From NCBI RefSeq assembly GCF_027922425.1, contig NZ_BSFQ01000047.1:1-54835 (forward strand): a stretch of 54,835 bases of DNA, read 5' to 3'. Source of the DNA: Pseudonocardia halophobica. GTDB lineage: Bacteria > Actinomycetota > Actinomycetes > Mycobacteriales > Pseudonocardiaceae. Below the pieces are notes generated by a model. That model was not told where the DNA came from. It saw only the letters and a list, made by a program, of their open reading frames with translations, and made no database searches. Positions 23,810-32,921 of the stretch are shown here, in pieces. Position numbers and translations under genes: made by a program. The number at the start of each line of letters is the position of its first letter. Position 1 is the first letter of the stretch.

Positions 23810-25363
23810 GTGAGTCGCCCCCGTCCGGGATCGGGCCCGGACCAGCCCACGGATCCGTTGCGCGCCGACCCCTCGGGTCCGGCGCCGGAGCCGCCCACCC
23901 GTCCCGCCCACGACCCGCGGGCGGACCCGCTCACCGTCCCGGCGCCCGGCCCGGCCGAGGCGAGCACCCAGCGCCTGACCACGGGCCCGGACGCGCCGAC
24001 CCAGCACGTCCGGGGTGGGAGCGACGGCGCCACCCGGCGCGTCCCCGTGGATCCCGACGCGACCACGGCGCAGCTGCCCGAGGGCCGCACCGTCCGCACG
24101 CGGCTGGCGGGGCTGGCCCGCAACACCTTCGCCGACACCACACCGCTGCGGACGCCCTCCTACCGGCGGCTGTGGGTGGCGGGCATCATCACCACGATCG
24201 GCGCGCAGATGTCGGTCGTCGCCGTGCCCACGCAGATCTACGCGATGACGGACTCGTCGGCCTACGTCGGCCTGACGGGCGCGTTCGGCCTGGTCCCGCT
24301 GGTGGTCTTCGGGCTGTGGGGCGGCGCGATCGCCGACGCCGTGGACCGACGCCGGATGCTGCTGCTGACCGGCACCGGCATCGCGATCACCTCGCTCGCG
24401 CTGTGGGTGGTCGCGGCCAGCGGGGTGGGCAACGTCTGGGTCGTGCTGGTGCTGTTCGCGCTGCAGTCGTCGATGCTCGCGATGAACCAACCGGCGCGGG
24501 CCGCCGTGATCCCGCGACTGTTGCCGGCGACCCAGCTCCCGGCGGCGAACGCGCTGAACATGACCGTGATGCAGCTCGGCGCGATCGTCGGACCGCTGCT
24601 GGCCGGGGTGCTGATCCCGGTCGTCGGGCTGGGCACGCTCTACCTGCTCGACGCGATCTTCCTCCTCGCCACGATCTGGGCCACGTTCCGGCTGCCCGCG
24701 GTGCCGCCGCAGGCCACCGGGGAGCGGCCGAAGGCGGGCGTGCGGCAGATCGTCGACGGCTTCCGCTACGCCGCCCTGCACAAGATCCTGCTGGTCTCGT
24801 TCCTGGTCGACATCATCGCAATGGGCTTCGGCATGCCGCGCGTGGTCTTCCCCGAGATCAGCCAGACCGTGTTCGGCGACCCGCCGGGCGGCGGACTCGC
24901 GCTGGGCCTGCTGTTCGCGGCCATCCCCCTCGGCATGGTGGCGGGCGGCGTGTTCTCCGGCTGGCTGAAGCGGGTGTCCCGGCAGGGCGTGGCGGTCACC
25001 GTCGCGATCTGCATCTGGGGCCTCGGCGTCGCCGCGTTCGGGCTCACGTCGTCGCTGTGGATCGCCGTGATCGCGCTGGCCGTGGCCGGGGCGGGCGACC
25101 TGGTCAGCTCGGTGTACCGCAACTCGATCCTGCAGTCCGTGGCCACGGACGAGATGCGCGGCCGGATGCAGGGCGTGTTCGCGGTGGTCGTCGCCGGCGG
25201 ACCCCGGCTCGCGGACCTGTGGCACGGGCCGGCGGCCGCGGCCGTCGGGCCGGGCACGGCCGCGTGGATCGGCGGGGTCGCGGTCGTCGTCGTGACCGTC
25301 GCGGTGGTGTTCCGGTTCCGCGAGTTCTGGGACTATCGCGTCCCCCTCGACGCCCACCGGTGA
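23810..25363 (+). CDS. MFS_3 transporter with long disordered N-terminus
   Basis: About 517 residues from GTG 23810 (an ATG at 23747 would add 21). The first ~120 residues are Pro/Asp/Ala-rich and likely cytosolic and unstructured. The transporter part begins at DTTPLRTPSYRRLWVAG and has twelve helices, with GAIADAVDRRRMLL as motif A and the DHA3-like QSSMLAMNQPARAAVIPRLL typical of EntS-related exporters. Substrate unknown. The gene has no co-directional close neighbour. Confidence 0.85.
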   Translation: MSRPRPGSGPDQPTDPLRADPSGPAPEPPTRPAHDPRADPLTVPAPGPAEASTQRLTTGPDAPTQHVRGGSDGATRRVPVDPDATTAQLPEGRTVRTRLAGLARNTFADTTPLRTPSYRRLWVAGIITTIGAQMSVVAVPTQIYAMTDSSAYVGLTGAFGLVPLVVFGLWGGAIADAVDRRRMLLLTGTGIAITSLALWVVAASGVGNVWVVLVLFALQSSMLAMNQPARAAVIPRLLPATQLPAANALNMTVMQLGAIVGPLLAGVLIPVVGLGTLYLLDAIFLLATIWATFRLPAVPPQATGERPKAGVRQIVDGFRYAALHKILLVSFLVDIIAMGFGMPRVVFPEISQTVFGDPPGGGLALGLLFAAIPLGMVAGGVFSGWLKRVSRQGVAVTVAICIWGLGVAAFGLTSSLWIAVIALAVAGAGDLVSSVYRNSILQSVATDEMRGRMQGVFAVVVAGGPRLADLWHGPAAAAVGPGTAAWIGGVAVVVVTVAVVFRFREFWDYRVPLDAHR

Positions 25364-25558
25364 CCGCCGGTGAACGCCAGGGGATGCCGTCCTGCGCTCG
25401 GAGGACGACCATGGGCACGGACGCCGTAAGTACGGTCCTGCGGAGTGATCCTTACCGCCTCGGGACGTGACGCGGATCCGTCGAACGGTACGGATGCGCG
25501 ATGGCGCACTAGCGTGGCGCCCAACGCAGAAGAATCGAGTGTGAGAGGGAACCTCCAC

Positions 25559-26866
25559 ATGGCTGACGAGTCCGCCGGAACAGACACCGCTGTCCTCAGG
25601 TACCCGGGCGGCGAGCACGAGATGGCGATCAAGGCGCCGACGGAGGGTGCTTCGGCAGTCGACGTCAGCAAGCTCCTCGCGAAGTCGGGGATGACGACCT
25701 TCGACCCCGGCTTCACCAGCACGGCCGCCTGTGCCTCCGCGATCACCTACATCGACGGGGACGCGGGCATCCTCCGGTACCGCGGGTACCCGATCGACCA
25801 GCTCGCGGAGCGGTCGACCTTCCTCGAGGTGAGCTACCTGCTCATCTACGGCGAGCTGCCCACCCAGGCCCAGCTCGACCAGTTCACCACCGACATCAGC
25901 CGGCACACCCTGCTGCACGAGGACCTCAAGGGGTTCTTCGACGGCTTCCCGCGGGACGCGCACCCGATGCCGGTGCTGTCCTCGGCCGTGTCGGCGCTGT
26001 CGACCTTCTACCAGGACAGCCTGGACCCGTTCGACGAGAAGGCCGTCGAGCTGTCCACGGTCCGCCTGATGGCCAAGGTCTTCACCATCGCGGCCTACGC
26101 CTACAAGAAGTCCGTCGGCCAGCCGTTCCTCTACCCGGACAACTCGCTGGGCCTGGTGGAGAACTTCCTGCGCATGACGTTCGGGTTCCCGGCCGAGCCG
26201 TACGAGGTCGACCCGGTGATGGCCAAGGCCGTCGACACGCTGCTGATCCTGCACGCGGACCACGAGCAGAACTGTTCGACGTCCACGGTCCGGCTCGTCG
26301 GCTCGTCGCAGGCGAACCTGTTCGCGTCGATCTCCGCCGGCGTGAACGCGCTGTTCGGCCCGCTGCACGGCGGCGCCAACCAGGCGGTCCTCGAGATGCT
26401 CACCCGCATCCAGGAGGTCGAGGACGGCAACGTCGACGCCTTCGTCGAGCGCGTCAAGAACAAGGAGAAGGGCGCGAAGCTGATGGGCTTCGGGCACCGG
26501 GTCTACAAGAACTACGACCCGCGCGCGAAGATCGTCAAGCAGAACGCCGACGAGGTGCTCAAGGCCCTCGGCGTGACCGACCCGCTGCTCGACATCGCGA
26601 TGAAGCTCGAGGAGAAGGCCCTCGCCGACGACTACTTCGTCGAGCGCAAGCTGTACCCGAACGTCGACTTCTACACCGGCGTGATCTACCGCGCCATGGG
26701 CTTCCCGACCAAGATGTTCACGGTCCTGTTCGCGCTCGGCCGGCTCCCCGGCTGGATCGCGCACTGGCGGGAGATGATGTCCGACCCGCAGAACAAGATC
26801 GGCCGCCCGCGCCAGCTCTACATCGGCGCCACCGAGCGGGACTACACGGAGCTCTCCGCCCGCTGA
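25559..26866 (+). CDS. gltA: Citrate synthase (GltA type)
   Basis: A 435-residue canonical hexameric-type citrate synthase, the TCA cycle entry enzyme. Catalytic motifs: GPLHGGANQAVLEML and KLMGFGHRVYKNYDPRAKIV (active-site His residues) and YPNVDFYTGVIYRAMGFP with the catalytic Asp. The N-terminal lid domain includes STAACASAITYIDGDAGILR with YRGYPIDQLAE. ATG 25559 has a GAGAGGGA site. It is monocistronic, followed by a strong hairpin at 26885. Confidence 0.95.
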   Translation: MADESAGTDTAVLRYPGGEHEMAIKAPTEGASAVDVSKLLAKSGMTTFDPGFTSTAACASAITYIDGDAGILRYRGYPIDQLAERSTFLEVSYLLIYGELPTQAQLDQFTTDISRHTLLHEDLKGFFDGFPRDAHPMPVLSSAVSALSTFYQDSLDPFDEKAVELSTVRLMAKVFTIAAYAYKKSVGQPFLYPDNSLGLVENFLRMTFGFPAEPYEVDPVMAKAVDTLLILHADHEQNCSTSTVRLVGSSQANLFASISAGVNALFGPLHGGANQAVLEMLTRIQEVEDGNVDAFVERVKNKEKGAKLMGFGHRVYKNYDPRAKIVKQNADEVLKALGVTDPLLDIAMKLEEKALADDYFVERKLYPNVDFYTGVIYRAMGFPTKMFTVLFALGRLPGWIAHWREMMSDPQNKIGRPRQLYIGATERDYTELSAR

Positions 26867-26884
26867 GCTGCGCCCGGTTGCACC

Positions 26885-26925
26885 AACGGCACTCTCGTGC
26901 GGACCTACCGCACGAGAGTGCCGTT
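26885..26925. terminator. Long perfect hairpin after gltA
   Basis: An 18-bp perfect stem (26885-26902 with 26908-26925) and 5-nt loop ACCTA, 18 bp past the citrate synthase stop. It likely terminates gltA before the photolyase gene. Confidence 0.85.
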
Positions 26926-26986
26926 CGTGCATTCGGCCGCGGACGCTCGGCGCGCGGGTTCCCCCGACCGCCGCTAGCGTCGGCCC

Positions 26987-28375
26987 ATGCCCGAGCGCTC
27001 CGTCGTCTGGTTCCGGCGTGACCTGCGCGTCGGCGACCAGCCCACCTTCCTGGCCGCGGCGGACTCCTCGGACGAGGCCCTCGCGCTGTTCGTGCTCGAT
27101 CCCGCCCTCATGGGGCCGAGCGGCGGGGCGCGGCTGAACTTCCTGTACGGCTGCCTCCGCGAGCTCGACGCCGCCCTCGGCGGGAAGCTGCTGGTGGTCG
27201 AGGGCGCCCCGGCGGACGTCGTGCCGCGGGTCGCCGAGGCCGTCGGCGCCGGGTCGGTGCACGTCGCGGCGGACTTCGGCCCGTACGGGCACCGGCGGGA
27301 CGAGGCCGTCGAGAAGGCGCTGACCGACGCCGGACGCGAGCTCGTGCGCACCGGCTCGCCCTACGCCGTCGCCCCCGGCCGGGTCCGCAAGTCCGACGGC
27401 GAGCCCTTCCGCGTGTTCACCCCGTTCCGACGGGCGTGGACCGACCACGGCTGGCGCGCCCCGGCCGACACCTCCGCCTCGACCGTGTCCTGGCTGGACC
27501 CGGCCGACACGAAGGGCGGACCGCGGGCGACGAGGATCCCCGACGACGTCGCCGTGGAGGCCGAGCTCCCCGAGCCCGGCGAGCAGGCGGCCCTGCGGAC
27601 CTGGGCGGACTTCCTCGACGACGCGGTGGACCACTACGGCGACGACCGCAACCGCCCGGACAGGCCGGCCACCTCGCGGATGTCGGTGTACCTGAAGTAC
27701 GGCTGCATCCACCCCCGCACGGTGCTCGCCGACCTCGCCCGCAAGCGCTCCGCGAGCGCCGACACGTACCGCAGCGAGATCGCCTGGCGGGAGTTCTACG
27801 CCGACATCCTGTTCCAGCGGCCGGACTCCGCGCGGAAGAACTACGACGGCGCGTTCGACGCCCTCCCGCTCGCCTCGGGGAAGAAGGCCGCCGCCGACTT
27901 CGCGGCCTGGAAGGAGGGCCGCACCGGCTTCCCGATCGTCGACGCCGGCATGCGCCAGCTGCGCGCCGAGGCGTGGATGCACAACCGGTTGCGCATGGTC
28001 GTGGCGTCGTTCCTGGTCAAGGACCTGCACCTGCCGTGGTGGTGGGGTGCGCGGCACTTCATGCAGCTGCTGGTCGACGGCGACCTGGCCTCCAACCAGC
28101 ACGGCTGGCAGTGGACGGCGGGCAGCGGGACGGACGCGTCGCCGTACTTCCGCGTGTTCAACCCGATCACGCAGGGGGAGAAGTTCGACCCGAACGGCGA
28201 CTACGTGCGGAAGTACGTGCCCGAGCTCCGCGGGATCGAGGGCAAGGCGGTGCACCAGCCCTGGGCGCTGCCCGACGGCGTGCCGGAGGGCTACCCGGAG
28301 CCGATCGTCGACCACAAGGCCGAGCGGCAGGAAGCGCTCGCCCGCTACGAGAAGGTGAAGCAGGCGCGCGGGTGA
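26987..28375 (+). CDS. phrB: Deoxyribodipyrimidine photolyase (class I)
   Basis: A 462-residue photolyase/cryptochrome family enzyme that repairs UV-induced cyclobutane dimers using light. The N-terminal antenna domain begins SVVWFRRDLRVGDQP. The FAD-binding C-terminal domain has SEIAWREFYADILF, GFPIVDAGMRQLRAEAWMHN, RMVVASFLVKDLHLPWWWGA and LASNQHGWQWTAGSGTDASP followed by YFRVFNP, including the Trp residues of the electron-transfer chain. Length and motifs fit class I CPD photolyases. Monocistronic; ATG 26987. Confidence 0.95.
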   Translation: MPERSVVWFRRDLRVGDQPTFLAAADSSDEALALFVLDPALMGPSGGARLNFLYGCLRELDAALGGKLLVVEGAPADVVPRVAEAVGAGSVHVAADFGPYGHRRDEAVEKALTDAGRELVRTGSPYAVAPGRVRKSDGEPFRVFTPFRRAWTDHGWRAPADTSASTVSWLDPADTKGGPRATRIPDDVAVEAELPEPGEQAALRTWADFLDDAVDHYGDDRNRPDRPATSRMSVYLKYGCIHPRTVLADLARKRSASADTYRSEIAWREFYADILFQRPDSARKNYDGAFDALPLASGKKAAADFAAWKEGRTGFPIVDAGMRQLRAEAWMHNRLRMVVASFLVKDLHLPWWWGARHFMQLLVDGDLASNQHGWQWTAGSGTDASPYFRVFNPITQGEKFDPNGDYVRKYVPELRGIEGKAVHQPWALPDGVPEGYPEPIVDHKAERQEALARYEKVKQARG

Positions 28376-28489
28376 TCGCGCGGACGACAGGGCCCTGAGC
28401 GGGCACGATCGGGTCGTCGGACCGGGGCCGTCCGCGTGATCAACGGGTGAACTCTAGGGTGTGGCCAGCACCGACGAGGGGAGCCCGGG

Positions 28490-29218
28490 ATGGCCGATCG
28501 ACGGAACCGCAGGCGACGCGCGATCGTGCTGTTCGGGGTGGCGGGCGCGGCCGGTGCGGGCGCGTGGGCGGTGTGGCGGCGCTCCGGCGCGGGCCGACCG
28601 GTGCGCGACCAGTGGGCCCGGGCCGTCGCGACCCCGTCCGCCTCGGCGATCGGGGCTGCGGAGTCGGTGGCGGTCGGGAGCGTGAACGGCTCGGCCGGGG
28701 CCACCGGGTCGGGCGTGAACGGCTCGGCCCACAACGGCCGCGCGCCGCAGGGCCTCCTGACCCGGCCCGAGGCCCCGGCGCCCGAGAAACGGGCCGCCCC
28801 GCCGACGAAGCCCACTGCCGAAGAACCTGAGGCGGAGAAGCCCGCCGTCGAGAAGCCCGCCGTCGAGAAGCCCGCCGTCGAGAAGCCAGCCGCCGAGAAG
28901 CCCGCCGTCGAGAAGCCGGCGACCGAGAAGCCGGCCGCCGAGAAGCGCACGGCGGAGGAGAAGACCGAGTTTCAGCAGCCAGCGACTTCCGAGGAGATCC
29001 CCGACGGCCCCTACGGCCCCGGCTCCGCGGCCCCGCTGCCCGACGGCTCCGCCCCGGGCCCCGAGTTCACGATCAAGGGCAACGCGACGTCGATGCTGTT
29101 CCATCCGCCGTCGAGCCCCTACTTCGGCCGGACGAAGCCCGCAGCCTGGTTCCGCACCGCCGAGGACGCCGAGCGCGCGGGCTTCACGGAGTGGAAGCCG
29201 AAGCCCCGGGCGAGCTGA
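28490..29218 (+). CDS. Membrane-anchored protein with EKPAV repeats and C-terminal sunset domain
   Basis: A 242-residue protein. Basic residues then one hydrophobic segment (about 10-28) suggest a signal anchor. A charged linker follows with tandem five-residue repeats of the type AVEKP/AAEKP (about residues 112-155). The last ~60 residues (EFTIKGNATSMLFHPPSSPY, then FGRTKPAAWFRTAEDAERAGF) match the short actinobacterial 'sunset' domain, of unknown function and found at the C-terminus of diverse proteins. The upstream ATG has a weak GGGA site. Confidence 0.75.
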   Translation: MADRRNRRRRAIVLFGVAGAAGAGAWAVWRRSGAGRPVRDQWARAVATPSASAIGAAESVAVGSVNGSAGATGSGVNGSAHNGRAPQGLLTRPEAPAPEKRAAPPTKPTAEEPEAEKPAVEKPAVEKPAVEKPAAEKPAVEKPATEKPAAEKRTAEEKTEFQQPATSEEIPDGPYGPGSAAPLPDGSAPGPEFTIKGNATSMLFHPPSSPYFGRTKPAAWFRTAEDAERAGFTEWKPKPRAS

Positions 29219-29282
29219 GCCTCGAGGATCCACGTCCGGGCAGTAGAACGCTCGAACTTCGACCTTTTTGGCCGCGCGCGGA

Positions 29283-30584
29283 TCACCGCGACCGACCGGC
29301 CCCCAGTACCGCCGCCACCACCGCCGCGAGCAACGCCAGGGCGGCCGCGCCGAGCCCCGCCGCGACCGCGGTGTCGCTCCACGCCAGCAGCACGGCCAGC
29401 CCGACCGCCCCGCCGACGTACTGCGCGGTCGACGCGAGCGCCCCGGCCACGCCCTGCTGCGACTCGGGGACCGCGGCGGCGGCCGTCCGGAACACCGCGG
29501 GGAAGGCGATGCCGGCGAAGAGGGCCCAGACGAACCCGGGCAGCATCGTCGCGTAGCCGCCGAACCCGAGGGCCAGCACCGCCAGCGAGACGCCCAGCCC
29601 CGCCATCCCGACGACGAGCGTGCGGCCGGCCCCGATCCGCGCCGCCAGCCGCGGGAACGCCCACCCCGCCCCGACCATGCTCAGCGCACTGAGCGGCAGG
29701 AACGCGGCCCCGGCCTGCAGCACCGTGAACCCCAGGACGTCCTGCAACTGGGTGGTGATGAGGAAATACGCCGTGCCGACCGCGCCCATGAACAGCAGCA
29801 CGGCGAGGGTGGGCGCGAGCAGTGCGCGCGACACCCGCGGCAGCAGCGGCTCCGGCGCCCGGCGCTCGACGAGCAGGAACGCCCCCAGCAGTACGACGCC
29901 GAGGACCACCACCGGCGACCGGTCGACGATCCCGAGCACGAGCAGCGTCGAGCCGGTGGTGGCCAGCGCAGCGCCGAGCAGGTCGAAGGGCCCCCGCACC
30001 CGCGGGCCGTCGGCCCGCAGTAGCACGGGCGCGAGCGCCGCGGCGACCAGCGCGACCGGCACGTTCACCAGCAGCACCGCCTCCCAGCCGAATGCGGAGG
30101 TCAGCAGCCCGCCGCCCGCGGCACCGACCGCCGCGCCGGTGCTCCCGGCCACGCCCCACACCGCGAACGCCCGGTTGCGGTCCGGCCCCTCGGCGAACCC
30201 GACGGCGAGCAGGCGCAGCGTGGCCGGGGTGAGCAGCGCGGCCCCGACGCCCTGGACGGCCCGTGCGGTCACCAGCCGGCCCGGCGTCGTCGCGAGCCCG
30301 CCCGCGAGCGAGGCCAGCCCGAACAGCACCAGCCCGGCGACGAACACCCGCCGCGCCCCGAGCCGGTCGGTGGCCCGCCCTCCGAGCAGCAGCAGCCCGC
30401 CGAGCGCCACCGTGTAGGCGGAGACGACCCACTGCAGCCCGTCGGCGTCGAAGCCCAGGTCGCGGCCGATGCTCGGCAGCGCGACGAACACGATGTCGAA
30501 GTCGGTGGCGACGAGGAACTGGGTCACGGCCAGCAGTGCCAGCCGGGCGCCCGTCCCCGCCCGCCGGGCCTCCGGTGCTGTCAT
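29283..30584 (-). CDS. MFS drug-efflux type transporter
   Basis: A 433-residue permease of the DHA2/EmrB-QacA or DHA1-like drug:proton antiporter type. Motif D-like LAVTQFLVATDFDIVFVALP and LGFDADGLQWVVSAYTVALG are typical of the EmrB/QacA group, as is GGRATDRLGARRVF (motif A) and GAAGGGLLTSAFGWE. I chose ATG 30584 because of its GGGAGG site; an in-frame ATG at 30623 lacks one. It is divergent from an HxlR-family regulator, which probably represses it. Confidence 0.88.
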   Translation of the reverse strand: MTAPEARRAGTGARLALLAVTQFLVATDFDIVFVALPSIGRDLGFDADGLQWVVSAYTVALGGLLLLGGRATDRLGARRVFVAGLVLFGLASLAGGLATTPGRLVTARAVQGVGAALLTPATLRLLAVGFAEGPDRNRAFAVWGVAGSTGAAVGAAGGGLLTSAFGWEAVLLVNVPVALVAAALAPVLLRADGPRVRGPFDLLGAALATTGSTLLVLGIVDRSPVVVLGVVLLGAFLLVERRAPEPLLPRVSRALLAPTLAVLLFMGAVGTAYFLITTQLQDVLGFTVLQAGAAFLPLSALSMVGAGWAFPRLAARIGAGRTLVVGMAGLGVSLAVLALGFGGYATMLPGFVWALFAGIAFPAVFRTAAAAVPESQQGVAGALASTAQYVGGAVGLAVLLAWSDTAVAAGLGAAALALLAAVVAAVLGAGRSR

Positions 30585-30662
30585 GACGGCCTCCCGTGGT
30601 GCACGATCGGTAACGGAGGTCATGCTTCGTCACGGGCCCCGAGCAGGGAAGAAGGCACTTTC

Positions 30663-31046
30663 ATGTCCCAGAGGAACACCGATGTGCCCCATGCGGCGCT
30701 GCAGGCGATCTGCCCGCTGAACGAGGTGCTCGACCGGGTCAGCGGGAAGTGGGCGATCGGCGTGCTCACGCTCTGCGGGGCCGAGGGCGTCGTCCGGTTC
30801 ACCGAGTTCGAGCGTGGCATCCCGGACATCAGCCGGCGGATGCTGACGCTGACCCTGCGCAACCTCGAGCGGGACGGCCTGCTGACCCGGACCGTCCACC
30901 CCACCGTCCCGCCCAAGGTCGAGTACCGGCTCACCGCGGCGGCGCACGAGCTCACCGAGACGTTGTCCCTGATCACGGACTGGGCCAAGCGTCACCAGGC
31001 CTACGTCCACACCGCCCGTGCGGAGTACGACGCCGCCCGCGCGTGA
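30663..31046 (+). CDS. HxlR-family transcriptional regulator
   Basis: A 127-residue winged-helix protein with the HxlR pattern: CPLNEVLDRVSGKWAIGVLT at the N-terminus, FTEFERGIPDISRRMLTLTL as recognition helix region and EYRLTAAAHELTETLSLITD in the wing and C-terminal helix. HxlR proteins are dimeric sensors of electrophiles or small ligands; the single Cys near residue 17 is in the position commonly used for redox sensing in the family. It is divergent from the MFS efflux gene with a 78-bp shared promoter region. Confidence 0.9.
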   Translation: MSQRNTDVPHAALQAICPLNEVLDRVSGKWAIGVLTLCGAEGVVRFTEFERGIPDISRRMLTLTLRNLERDGLLTRTVHPTVPPKVEYRLTAAAHELTETLSLITDWAKRHQAYVHTARAEYDAARA

Positions 31047-31077
31047 CCCGTCCGTCACCCGGACCGACGACACTCCG

Positions 31078-32865
31078 ATGATGGCCGAGCGCTCGGGGCA
31101 CGTCGTCGTCTGCGGGATCGGGGCCGTCGGGTTCCGGACCGTCGAGCAGCTGCACGCCTCGGGGATCGACGTCGTGGTCGTCGACGGCGGCGACGAACCG
31201 GAGCCGGTCACCGAGCACCTGCTCGGGCTCTGGGAGATCCCCCGGGTGGCCGGGCGTCCCCGCGACGCCCTGGTCGAGGCCGGGGTGGAGCAGGCCGCGG
31301 CCGTCGTCGTGGTGCCCGACGACGACCTGGTCGCCACCGAGACCGCCCTGCTCGCCCGCCGGCTCGCCCCCGGGGCGCGGCTGGTCGTGCGGGTGGCGAA
31401 CCGGGCCGTCGGGCGGGCGCTGGCCGAGGTGACCGGCCGCGGCAGCGTGCTCGACGTGGCGGCGCTGTCCGCGCCGTCGGTCGTCGAGGCGTGTCTGGGG
31501 CAGCGCCCGCACCCGGTCGAGATGGGTGGGCGGACGTTCGTGGTCGCCACGCTGGAGGCGCCGCGGGTGGGCACCCTGCGCGCCCTGTTCGACGACCTCG
31601 CCCCGCTCGCCGTGGCCGGGCCCGACCCGGAGCAGGTGATCTGCCCGGGCCGCGACCACCGGGTGCCGGCCGGCGCCCGCGTGACGGTGATCGGCACGGA
31701 GGAGCAGTTCGCGGCGGTGGGGAGGCCCGTGGAGCCGGTCGGGCCCGTGCCCCACCGCGCCGGGGCGCGGTCCGCGGGCGCGGAGCGGGCGGCGCGCCGC
31801 GACGAGGAGGGCGGCCGGGCGACGGTCCTGACCGTGCTGCGCACCCTGCTCGCCGAGGCCGAGCGCCCGCTGAAGGTCACCGCCGGCGTGCTGCTCCTGC
31901 TGTTCGTCGCCTCGGTGTTCGTGCTGCGCTCCGGTTACGTCAAGCCGGACGGCTCGCACATGACCTGGGTCGACGCCGTGTACTTCAGCGTCGAGACCAT
32001 CGGCACCGTCGGCTACGGCGACTTCTCCTTCGCCGAGCAGGCGACCTGGCTGCGCGTCTACGCGATCGGGATGATGTTCCTCGGCGTGGTGCTGGCCGCG
32101 GTGCTGTTCGCGCTGCTCACGCAGCTGCTGGTGAGCAGCAGCATCGAGCGGTCGGTGGGGCGCCGGCGGATCGGCGCGATGCGGGGGCACGTGATCGTCG
32201 TCGGCCTCGGCGCGGTGGGGATCGGGGTGCTGGAGGGCCTGCTCGCGGCCGGCGCCCGGCCCGTCGTCCTGGAGCGCGACCCGGCCAACCGGCACCTCGC
32301 CCGGGCCCGCGAGCTCGGCGTCCCGGTGGTCACCGGCGATGCGACCGACACCGCGGTGCTCAGCTCGATCAACCTGCGGGAGGCCACCGCCGTGGCCGTG
32401 CTGACCAGCGACGACCTCGTCAACGTCGAGGCAGGCCTCGCCATCCGGGACCAGCTCCGCGACCGCTGGCCCGCGGTCCCCGTGGTGCTGCGGATGTTCG
32501 ACCGGGACCTGTCCGAGGCGGTGGAGGAGGGCTTCGCCTTCCGCTACGTCCGCTCGACGGCCGCGCTGGCCGCCCCGTGGTTCGTCGGCGCCGCCCTCGG
32601 GCTCGACGTGCTCGGCACCTTCTACGTCGACCGCATCCCGTTCATGGTCGGCCGGCTGGCGGTCGGCCCCGCGCTCGACGGCGTCGCGATGCGCGAGCTG
32701 TCCGCCCGCACGCGGGTCGTGGCGCTGCACCGTGCCGGCGCGGGCACGCTGGAGCACCCGCCCCGCCGGGACACCCGCTTCGCCGCGGGCGACGACGCGT
32801 ACGTCGTCGGCCCGTACTCCGAGCTGCTCGCGCTGCTGCGACCGGACGGACAGGCCTCGGAGTAG
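31078..32865 (+). CDS. Two-TM potassium channel with RCK/TrkA-N domains on both sides
   Basis: About 595 residues. The K+ selectivity filter TIGTVGYGDF (near 306-315) lies between two predicted membrane helices (about 264-286 and 326-350). Unusually, a TrkA-N/RCK-like Rossmann domain precedes the pore (GHVVVCGIGAVGFRTVEQLH near residue 8) and a second follows (GHVIVVGLGAVGIGVLEGLL near 371), with a TrkA-C-like end. The first domain ends in a His/Arg-rich linker. ATG 31078 or 31081 is assumed; no strong ribosome binding site is visible, and an earlier GTG at 31018 would overlap the HxlR gene. Role: K+ flux control by nucleotide or ligand binding. Confidence 0.88.
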   Translation: MMAERSGHVVVCGIGAVGFRTVEQLHASGIDVVVVDGGDEPEPVTEHLLGLWEIPRVAGRPRDALVEAGVEQAAAVVVVPDDDLVATETALLARRLAPGARLVVRVANRAVGRALAEVTGRGSVLDVAALSAPSVVEACLGQRPHPVEMGGRTFVVATLEAPRVGTLRALFDDLAPLAVAGPDPEQVICPGRDHRVPAGARVTVIGTEEQFAAVGRPVEPVGPVPHRAGARSAGAERAARRDEEGGRATVLTVLRTLLAEAERPLKVTAGVLLLLFVASVFVLRSGYVKPDGSHMTWVDAVYFSVETIGTVGYGDFSFAEQATWLRVYAIGMMFLGVVLAAVLFALLTQLLVSSSIERSVGRRRIGAMRGHVIVVGLGAVGIGVLEGLLAAGARPVVLERDPANRHLARARELGVPVVTGDATDTAVLSSINLREATAVAVLTSDDLVNVEAGLAIRDQLRDRWPAVPVVLRMFDRDLSEAVEEGFAFRYVRSTAALAAPWFVGAALGLDVLGTFYVDRIPFMVGRLAVGPALDGVAMRELSARTRVVALHRAGAGTLEHPPRRDTRFAAGDDAYVVGPYSELLALLRPDGQASE

Positions 32866-32921
32866 CCGTAACTGGCCGAACGTCCGTTAAGCTGACGGCC
32901 GGTCGATCCGGTGGAGGCGCA

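Noticed and set aside
23699..28315. 1538-residue minus-strand open frame
   Set aside because: Covers the opposite strand of three well-supported genes (MFS, gltA, photolyase); composition is a typical reverse-complement artefact.
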